Positions 56,082-64,000 of a stretch of DNA of 64,000 nt are shown in pieces. Positions within the stretch are counted from its first letter, which is position 1. Each line of letters begins with the position of its first letter. Under the pieces are notes generated by a model. It was not told the DNA's origin, did no database searches, and worked only from the letters and a program-made list of their open reading frames with translations. A program made the position numbers and the translations under genes. The stretch lies in contig QANZ01027320.1 of NCBI GenBank assembly GCA_003254925.1, positions 351,016-415,015 of the forward strand, in the 5' to 3' direction. Origin of the DNA: Chamaecrista fasciculata (lineage: Eukaryota > Streptophyta > Magnoliopsida > Fabales > Fabaceae).

Positions 56082-56522
56082 GGTCAAAGTGTACTTTTGG
56101 TCCTATAAATTTTGTTCAGGTCTCAATTTGGTCCCAAAACTTTTTTTGTTGCATTTTGGTCTCATATCTTTGTAAAAAGTTGCAAATTTGGTCCTGTATC
56201 ACTTTTAGTCTCATATCTTTTGGTCTGGTTGTAGAATTGGTTCCATATCTTTGCAAAAAGTTCCACCGTCAGTTTCATTTAATCCAAAGATATCAGACCA
56301 ATTCTGCATTTGATCTAAAGATATGAGACCAATTATGCAACCTGACTAAAAGATATAAAATCAATTCTGCATCATGAGTCAAAGATATGGGAACAAAAGT
56401 ATAACACAGGATCAAATTTGCAACTTGAGTAAAAGATATGACATCAAAAGTGCAACAAAAGAAGTTATGAGACCAAATTGAGACCTTAATAAAAGTTATG
56501 GAACCAAAAGTGTACTTACGCC
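56082..56522. mobile_element. MULE-type MITE, 9-bp target duplication
   Basis: 441 bp, ends GGTCAAAGTGTACTTTTGG and CCAAAAGTGTACTTACGCC, flanked by perfect TTTAAAATT at 56073-56081 and 56523-56531. The interior is degenerate palindrome. Confidence 0.85.
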
Positions 56523-56651
56523 TTTAAAATTTTAACCAAACCTTTTCAATGCAAAGAAATTAATAGTAAAAGAAATAATCCTAAGGAGTAATGACACCTT
56601 AAATAATAGTCTTCGGTCAAGTCCAACCAAATGTATTAGACATAAAATTTA

Positions 56652-57081
56652 GGGTAAATTATACTTTGGTACCCTGTGGTTTGACCCTATTTCACTTTGG
56701 TACCCTGTGGTTTGAAACTTGACACTTTGGTACCCTGTGGTATTCTCCATTAACACTTTGGTACCCTTTGGAGCTATTTTGTAATTTTAACCATAACAAA
56801 TTTTGCAAAAATTACATATTGACCCCAAAAAATTTTCAAAAAATTACAAATAGGTCCCTGGATACATATTATATAGGGACTAAAATGAAAAATTTAAAAT
56901 TTTTTTGGGGTCAATATGTAATTTTTGTAAAATTTATTATGGTTAAAATTACAAAATAGCTCCAAAGGGTACCAAAGTGTTAACGGAGAATACCACAGGG
57001 TACCAAAGTGTCAAGTTTCAAACCACAGGGTACCAAAGTGAAATAGGGTCAAACCACAGGGTACCAAAGTGTAATTTACCC
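56652..57081. mobile_element. palindromic MULE-type element, 9-bp target duplication
   Basis: 430 bp, almost entirely one long inverted repeat: GGGTAAATTATACTTTGG at the left, its complement at the right, and complementary text (GGTACCCTGTGGTTTG) inward to near the centre. Flanked by perfect TAAAATTTA at 56643-56651 and 57082-57090. A transcript would fold into a long near-perfect hairpin. Confidence 0.9.
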
Positions 57082-57514
57082 TAAAATTTATAACCTTGAG
57101 TCAGATAATTATAATTGCCCTCCATAATTTTTTAAAATTTTTGGCCAGACTCCTCCACAATAGTTATGAGGCAGATTCTCTGCCTTCATTTTCGCTCAAC
57201 ATTCTCAATTCAATCCCCAACTAATCTAATTTCATCCCTTCTTTTTTGACTATGATTTTAAGGTAGTCACCCAAAATTACTCATGCAATAGTATAGGTAT
57301 ATTTCAACGGGAACTATTTAACTAAAATATTTAAATAAATTTTCAACTTGCCAACTATCAAGATCTCAACCACTTAGTCAAATTGATTACCAAAAACCAG
57401 TAAAAAAAAGCTGACTAAAGCATTTACAGAACTTGAATATCAACAAATTTGGTCAAAGAAAATCAATACGTACAAATTAATGAATTGATGAATGATTATC
57501 CCACAAACTTTACC

Positions 57515-57520
57515 TATAAA
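57515..57520 (+). promoter_or_regulatory. TATA box of first peptide gene
   Basis: TATAAA in the context ACAAACTTTACCTATAAATG, 62 bp before the ATG at 57577. The same words occur before the second peptide gene, so the promoter was duplicated with the gene. Confidence 0.75.
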
Positions 57521-57576
57521 TGAAAGCATTCTATGGGCATAGCAGAATGCATCACACACTTAAGCATCTACAAAAC

Positions 57577-58752
57577 ATGGACAAGTCTTTAGTGAAAGTG
57601 GCCCTCTTCGTCCTTCTTATTGTGTCAGCCTCAGGTAAACATAAAACCATTTCGTCTCATTTTATGATTGATTTCATAATTTTTTTTTTTTGAAGTTCTT
57701 TCTCTACTATGATTAATTATCTAAAAATTTTGCTACATGTCTTATTCTTATGAAAGCTCTTAGTAAAAATATGAGAAACTTTGAACTAGTTTAGTCATTT
57801 CATCTTTCTTCTTTTGTTGGTGTAATCCATTTAGAAATATTTATATTATATTACATTAATATTTTTTAAAAACTACATTAAAAACTCTATTTTAACCTCT
57901 CATTAATGGAATGTTTTTAAGTTTTTCTTTTTAATTTGGTTATTCATAAAAACTCTATTTTAACCTCTCATAATTCATTATGAACATGAGCAATTTCTCT
58001 TGTTGACATCAAATAAATAGTATTTTACGAAATTAAGTCTACTTCTTCAACACCATCCTAGCTTTATTTTCTTTTAAATGATGGTATATATGTTTAATGA
58101 AATTAAATAAAATGTTGCCCTTTCAAATAGAACATCGGTGGACGGTGGTAGAAGTGCATTAACCTTTCAATCATTTAAGTTTTAAAGACAAATTTGACCG
58201 CAAACAAATTTTAATTTAGAGATGAAATAAGTAATTGATATAAAATATGAGGACGATACAAGTATTTTTGCCTAAAAAAAGTGCTTTATATGAACTGGCA
58301 CATCATATGCTTTTTTTGGTTAAATCATATGTTTTTCCCCTCTATTTGTGTAACACGATTTAGGTGAAGACTAATCTTATTTGGGTCAGAGAGCGAACAC
58401 TTTAAAACTCTTCGAACGACTCTAAATATCAAATATGGATCCTCTCACCTAAGATGCAGTTCATCAATCACTGCACCAAATCATTGTTGTTAGCGGCACG
58501 TCATATGCTAGCTAATTATATACTTGAAAAACATTCATATTTGCAGGTTTGGAGTATGGAAGTGAAGGGAAAGAAAGATTTAACAATAAGTTGGTAATAA
58601 AATGCACTGGTGACATGCAGTGCCCTGGGTGTCCTTGCATTCGTGGTCACTGTTGTGGTGAAGGCCAACAACATCAACAATACCCAACAACCAATGGTAC
58701 CTTTAAATTAATTTTGGATTATACATTATGGTTGATGAATTTTTCAAATTGA
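57577..58752 (+). CDS. secreted six-cysteine peptide gene, terminal exon lost
   Basis: Exon 1 (57577-57634) encodes the signal peptide MDKSLVKVALFVLLIVSAS and ends in phase 1. Exon 2 (58547-58696, 150 nt) encodes a 50-residue cassette: an acidic/basic lead (GLEYGSEGKERF), a core with spacing C-x5-C-x2-C-x-C-x4-C-C, and a tail QQHQQYPTTN. It ends in phase 1 at a GT. The DNA after it matches the intron before the last cassette of the neighbouring gene up to about 59371, where the terminal exon should follow but unrelated sequence starts. Without a further exon, the frame reads on 18 codons past 58696 and stops at 58752. The gene is therefore truncated: either a pseudogene or a single-peptide precursor with a new C-terminus. 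The spacing partly recalls squash-type knottins, but I cannot assign the family. Confidence 0.65.
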
Positions 58753-60410
58753 TCTAGAATAATTTTTCTTTCAAAATTTATTATTAACTTAATATTCTAG
58801 TAGATCAACTTTACCTTCTAGTTACTCAAAGACTGTTTTTATTTTTAAAAAAAGTCCTAAAATTTAATTAAAGTATTAAACCCATTAATATATATAGTTA
58901 ATTAATGAAACCGATAACTTGTCTAACAAAGTGTAATTTATTAATTACTTATTTTTAATGAAACCGATAACTTGTCTAACAAAGAATAATCTCATTCAGG
59001 TCGAAAATGAACAGTTAAAATTTTTTTCAACAATGTTGATTATAAGGCTCGAATCTAAGTCCGCCAATTACGGGTGCAGTTCGCTTACCACTGCACCAAA
59101 CACTTGTTGATGTTTTCTAATCATTTAATTTGTTGGTAGTCTAGTCATTAGAATCGTTTTAACATAATCAAACTTATAATATATATATATATCATTTAAT
59201 TTTCAAAGTCTTTGCCACAAATCGACTCTTCCTATTAGGCAAGTATTCGTTTGGGAATATAATTTGATTTAAGACTGGCCTAAACATTTTAATTAAACCT
59301 TTAAGTTGATATTAGGTGATTAGTTGCCTAAGGTGAAGTATTTTATTTATGTGAGAAAAACATTCATATTTTGGGCACCGTGAAAGGAAATATTGAGGTA
59401 TGGGTCGGGTTTAGGGTATCGACTTTGGAGGTGGGTTCTTAGGATTTTTCCAAAATTACAATAATGTCCTCGATAAAATAGTCTTAAGTGGCATTTAACC
59501 GTGAATTTGGATGACAAGTTAACATAAGGGTCTTAATTGCTAGAAATTAAAAACATCGAGATCCTCTTAGCACAATTTTAAAACTCAGGTGTTATATGCA
59601 TTCAACCTAAAATTCAAGGAGTATTTATACAATTTAGCCTTAAAAAAAATAATTATCAAGTCATATTACTAATCAAAAGCAAGACTCTCAACTCTAAAAA
59701 CTTATTCCACAAAACCCTATTTTGGTCCATAATGTTTGGCCAAGATTCTGTTTCAGTCTCTAAATTTCTTTTATTCCATTTCAATCCCTAAAATTCTCAA
59801 AAAGTTTCACCGTTAGTCCATGAGTCATTTTCATCCACTTTACTCTATTAAAAAATGAAAAAAAAAGGAGAAAATTGACTTTCACTGTCCTACAATTTTT
59901 CTCTTTTATGTTAAAGTCCTTTCCCTTTTGTAATAGGGATCAAAACGCGAAAGAAAAGAAACAATCAATGGAGACCTAAATGTATTTTCACCTTTTGGAC
60001 TAGAAAAGTTGAAAGTAAAAACTAAAAACTGAGGGCCTGCTTGATTTTATTTTCTAAACTTTATTTTTCTAAAATGGTTTTGTAAATTTTTAATTTGCCC
60101 ATTTGTTTTCTATCTTTGCTCACTATTTTTGTCATTTTATCACTTTAATTAATTTGGATATTAATAATAAAAGTATTATTTCAAATTCTCTCTTAATTTG
60201 GATGAATTTTTTGGTAAACTAAAACAAACAGATTGATATTCATCAATGCATGGATTTTTGAAAATCAACAAATTTTGTCAGATAATTAATATTTACATAT
60301 TCATTCTTGAATGTGTAAGAATGAATGTCTTACAAACTTTACCTATAAATGAAAGCATATTGAGCACTACAGAATGCATCAACGACCTTAATTACCCTAC
60401 AATTTAAAAC
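58753..60410. other. spacer: decayed intron copy, then repeat DNA and promoter
   Basis: 58753-59371 parallels 62400-63055 of the second peptide gene. A sharp loss of similarity follows. About 59710-60000 carries tracts like 'ttttggtccataatgtttgg' of the MULE-type repeats in degraded form. A duplicated promoter precedes the next gene. Confidence 0.55.
60344..60349 (+). promoter_or_regulatory. TATA box of second peptide gene
   Basis: TATAAA in ACAAACTTTACCTATAAATG, 67 bp before the ATG at 60411, identical in context to 57515. Confidence 0.75.
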
Positions 60411-63175
60411 ATGGACAAGTGTTTGATGAAAGTGGCGTTTTTCATCCTTATTCTCTTGGTGTCATCAGCCTCAGGTAAACCGTAAACACATCTCAAACAA
60501 AATTTATATAAAGTTTTTACATTATTAATATTATTTTTGAATTATTAAATGCAAAAATAATTTCCTGAACCTTAGTGTATTGTTTAAATACTAACACGGA
60601 GCAGGTTTAAGTGATAAGTGACTTAATTTTGCTAGAGAGCGTTTGCTGGAGAGCGACTTCAGTGGCAGATGCATAACCGCTAGCCATATGTGTGTGGTTA
60701 AGACACATGAAATTTAGATACTCAAATTAGGGGTCTTAATACTTTTTTATTCAATTCATAAAATATATAGACGATAATAGATAAAATTGACTCAAATATA
60801 AAATTTTGAGGACAAAATTGACCGCAAACAAATTTTAGAGATAAAATATAAAATTGATAAAAAATATGAGGATCACAAGAAAAGTATTTTTACCTAAAGA
60901 AAGTTCTTTATATCAGCGGGCACATCATATGCTTTCTTGGTTAAATCATGGAATTTTTCCATCTATCTGTATAATACAGTATAAGCGAAGATTAATCCCA
61001 TTCAGGTAGAAGAACAAATAATTTAAAACTCTCCCAACAATATTGACTCTAAAGATTAAATATGAGTCCTTTCACCTAGGGCGCAGCTCTCTAATCACTG
61101 CACTAAACCATTGTCGTCGCCCGCACATCACATGCTAACTAATTATATACTTGGAAAACATTCATTCATATTTCAGGTTTAGAATTTGGAAGTGAAGATA
61201 AAGAGAAAGTTAAGATACATTTACCACAATGCCTAGGTCAACAAGACTGCCGAGCAGGGTGTTCTTGCATTAATGGTCAATGTCGTTGTGCTGAAGGCCA
61301 ACAACATCAACAATACCCAACAACCAATGGTATTTATTAATCCTTTAAATTAATGTTGGATTATATATTATGGTTGATGAATTTTTCAAATTGATCTTGG
61401 ATAATTTTTCTTTCAAATTTTATTATTCACAAAAAAAAATATTTTTAATTATTTTAAATTAAAAGAACATTACAAATTGAGTGCAGCTCTCCAATCACTG
61501 CAATAAACCATTGTTGTTGCCGCCACATCATATGCTAACTAATTATATACTTGGAAAACATTCATTCATATTTGCAGGCTTAGAATTTGGAAGTGAAGAT
61601 AAAGAGAAAGTTAAGATACATTTACCACAATGCCTAAGTCAACAAGACTGCCGAGCAGGGTGTTCTTGCATTAATGGTCAATGTCGTTGTGCTGAAGGCC
61701 AACAACATCAACAATACCCAACAACCAATGGTATTTATTAATCCTTTAAATTAATGTTGGATTATATATTATGGTTGATGAATTTTTCAAATTGATCTTG
61801 GATAATTTTTCTTTCAAATTTTGTTATTTACAAAAAAAAATATTTTTAATTATTTTAAATTAAAAGAACATTACAAATTGAGTGCAACTCTCCAATCACT
61901 GCAATAAACCATTGTTGTTGCCGCCACATCATATGCTTACTAATTATATACTTGGAAAACATTCATTCATATTTGCAGGTTTAGAATTTGGAAGTGAAGA
62001 TAAAGAGAAAGTTAAAATACATTTACCACAATGCCTAAGTCAACAAGACTGCCGAGCAGGGTGTTCTTGCATTAATGGTCAATGTCGTTGTACTGAAGGC
62101 CAACAACATCAACAATACCCAACAACCAATGGTATTTATTAATCCTTTAAATTAATGTTGGATTATATATTATGGTTGATGAATTTTTCAAATTGATCTT
62201 GGATAATTTTTCTTTCAAATTTTATTATTCACAAAAAAAAATATTTTTAATTATTTTAAATTAAAAGAACACAAATTGAGTGTATATTCATTATGAGTAT
62301 ATATAGAAGCAAATTATCTTTTTGACATCAAATAAATAAGTAAAATTAAATTCTGGTAAGTTATAAAGATATGTGAATTAACCTTTTAATCATTTAAGTA
62401 TATACTGTACTAATTTAATATTCTAGTCGATCAACTTTACCTTCTAGTTACTCAAAGACTGTTTTTATTTTTAAAAAATGTCCTAAAATTTAATTAAACC
62501 CATTAATATATATATATAGGTAATGAAACCATAACTTGTCTAACAAAGTGCGATTTATTAATTACTTGTTTTCTAACCATATTTTTTTTATATATATAAC
62601 CATGACTTTCTTCCACCTATCCGTATAACAATTAATTTGACGATTAATTTCATTCGGCGCGGGAGAGAAGAATTAAAATTCACCCAACGATATCGATTAT
62701 TGAGCCTGAATCTAGATTTGTCAACTTAGCGTGCAGTTTGCTTACCACTGCATCAAACACTTGTTGGTGTTTTCTAACCCTTTAATAATTGTTAGTAGTA
62801 GTTTCGGGATGATCTTTAGAATCGTTTTACAACATATATAATCAAACTTATTATATATATATATATATGTGTCATTTAATTTTCAAAGTCTTTGCCACAA
62901 ATCGACTCTTCCTATTAGGTAAGTATTCATTTGGTAATATAATTTGATTTAAGACTGGCCTAAACATTATAATTAAACCTTTAAGTTGATATTAGGTCAT
63001 TAATTATTTGCCTAATCAAGGTGAAGTATTTTATTTATGTGAGAAAACATTCATATTTGCAGGTTTGAAGTTTGGAAGTGAAGATAAAGAGAAAGTTAAG
63101 ATACATTTACCACCATGCCAAGATGAACAAGACTGCCCAGGATGTCCTTGCATTAAGGGAAAATGTTGTGGTTAA
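60411..63175 (+). CDS. multi-cassette six-cysteine peptide precursor (four cassettes)
   Basis: Exon 1 (60411-60474) encodes signal peptide MDKCLMKVAFFILILLVSSAS. Cassette exons: 61177-61329, 61578-61730, 61979-62131 (153 nt each, 51 residues) and 63063-63175 (37 residues, stop TAA). All internal boundaries are phase 1, so the exons join in any number; joined fully they give 211 aa with cassettes at 22-72, 73-123, 124-174 and 175-211. Each of the first three has a charged lead (GLEFGSEDKEKVKIHLP), a core C-x5-C-x3-C-x-C-x4-C-x-C and a QQHQQYPTTN tail. The last has C-x5-C-x2-C-x-C-x4-C-C and ends soon after its last Cys, with no tail. Joints read TTN/GL. The product should enter the secretory pathway and be disulfide-rich. 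The family is unassigned: it resembles squash-type knottins without their first Cys and does not fit albumin-1 or NCR spacing. The cassette donors GTATTT are modest, and transcript evidence is needed to prove joining. Confidence 0.75.
61082..62282 (+). repeat. three tandem copies of a 401-bp exon-plus-intron unit
   Basis: Cassette starts at 61177, 61578 and 61979 are exactly 401 bp apart. Exon and intron are almost identical (few substitutions such as CTAGGT/CTAAGT and GCT/ACT), so the amplification is recent. The fourth cassette at 63063 is clearly diverged and lies outside the array. Confidence 0.92.
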
Positions 63176-63235
63176 GACCCCTCAGTAATCAATGGACTCC
63201 TATGATTTAATATCGGATATGATTTCAACAGATCA

Positions 63236-63241
63236 AATAAA
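63236..63241 (+). terminator. polyadenylation signal of second peptide gene
   Basis: AATAAA 61 bp after the TAA at 63173-63175, a normal distance for a plant 3' UTR. Confidence 0.55.
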
Positions 63242-64000
63242 ACTATGTATTATGGTTATTTATGAATAATATAATAATGTTTGTCAAAGATTACGATCAT
63301 CAGTGACCAACGGGAAATAAAATTGTATTGCTTCCCTTCTTTTTTTTTTCTTTAACTCCACAAGAAATACATGAAATGCATGAATAAAGAAATGCAGAGG
63401 ATCCTCTCAGCATTGCTTCAATTTCGCCTAATAATCTTGATCTCCAATTAATCTAATTTCATCATTTCTTTTTTTTTTTACTATGAATAATTGAATATAA
63501 TTTTTTAATAAGGATAATTATTAACTTCTATTTTTTTAAAAAAAATAGCAATCTAAAATCCCTTCAATTAATAGTTCATATTTGAATACAAAGGAAATGA
63601 AAAATCTCATGCTTGCTCATGCTATGGGAGTAACCAATGCTATGAAACCCAAATTGGACGGTGAAACCGGGACTCGAGAGTGAAGACGGCTCGGTTTGGA
63701 CCATTGTTCCGTTCTGAAGATTAGACCGCTTTGAACCGCCCAAAATGCTTTGAATCGGATTGACTCAGGTTGAACTTTGACCCGGAGCGGTTTTTAGATA
63801 ACTGGTCGAGTCACTATTTTTTATGAAAATAATCATTTTTTAGTTTTTTTTGTTGGTTTTGTGGATCAAATGCAAAAAAATAATATGAAATTCAATAGAA
63901 AATATTATAAATCTATTAAAACAAAGAAAAAAACTCATTTTTTTTCATTTTTACTAACCTAATAATTATTCATATTGTGACTTTTGTATGTTTTATTTAT
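63242..64000. other. right-edge spacer, nothing recognised
   Basis: After the 3' UTR the sequence is AT-rich. About 63640-63810 is GC-richer with repeated 'gaccg/ggttgaa/gaaccg' words that look repeat-derived, but no coding frame or element could be supported. Confidence 0.4.

Larger units (their letters stand above)
55578..57576. other. intergenic between AIR9 and the peptide genes
   Basis: Starts with the AIR9 3' UTR, then two inverted-repeat elements (56082-56522 and 56652-57081) and AT-rich DNA leading into the promoter of the first peptide gene. No gene seen. Confidence 0.6.

Noticed and set aside
61481..62142. Two separate 86-codon genes each containing one cassette
   Set aside because: Their first 32 codons are intron sequence shared with the array. 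The AG acceptor before the Gly-Leu codons and the phase-1 boundaries fit exons of one gene better.
57577..63175. Assignment of the peptides to nodule NCR, albumin-1/leginsulin or Bowman-Birk families
   Set aside because: Cys spacing (x5, x2-3, x1, x4, x0-1) and the conserved lead and tail fit none of them. A squash-knottin relation is only partial, so the family was left open.

Overview
The window is plant nuclear DNA from a eudicot, most probably a legume. Introns are AT-rich and follow GT..AG rules. Genes sit among Helitrons, Mutator-type inverted-repeat elements, tRNA-derived SINEs and a TRIM retrotransposon. I cannot name the species. Gene models were built by hand from splice signals, reading-frame continuity and family knowledge; no alignment was run.

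Region 1 (1-1.5 kb): the 5' part of an uncharacterised minus-strand ORF that leaves the window at the left edge. Region 2 (1.9-26.6 kb): a head-to-tail cluster of four G-type lectin S-receptor-like kinase (SRLK) genes, all on the plus strand and each in a different state. These are a pseudogene of the SD1-13 type (no ectodomain, one deleted base, no last exon), an intact RKS1-like gene (848 aa predicted), a copy lacking the ectodomain exon but with an intact membrane-plus-kinase frame, and a copy complete except that Helitron DNA of 5,478 bp sits in exon 6. That insert is best read as two nested Helitrons carrying pieces of captured genes. Removing it at the A/T junctions restores the kinase frame.

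Region 3 (26.6-34 kb): repeat-rich spacer with MULE-type inverted-repeat elements carrying 9-bp target duplications, a SINE, a solo TRIM LTR and a full TRIM with perfect 5-bp target duplication. Region 4 (34.6-55.6 kb): a complete AIR9 gene (microtubule-associated, preprophase-band protein): 37 coding exons, 1,719 aa, Ser-rich basic N-terminus, leucine-rich repeats, eleven A9 repeats and a conserved C-terminus. Two consecutive introns have GC donors, and a small Helitron lies in another intron.

Region 5 (57.5-63.2 kb): two tandem genes for small secreted six-cysteine peptides. The second joins one signal-peptide exon to four cassette exons, all in phase 1, giving a predicted 211-aa multi-peptide precursor. 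Each cassette joint reads Thr-Thr-Asn/Gly-Leu, the kind of junction that asparaginyl endopeptidases cut or join in cyclic-peptide precursors. This is the most novel-looking locus in the window. The first gene has lost its terminal cassette.
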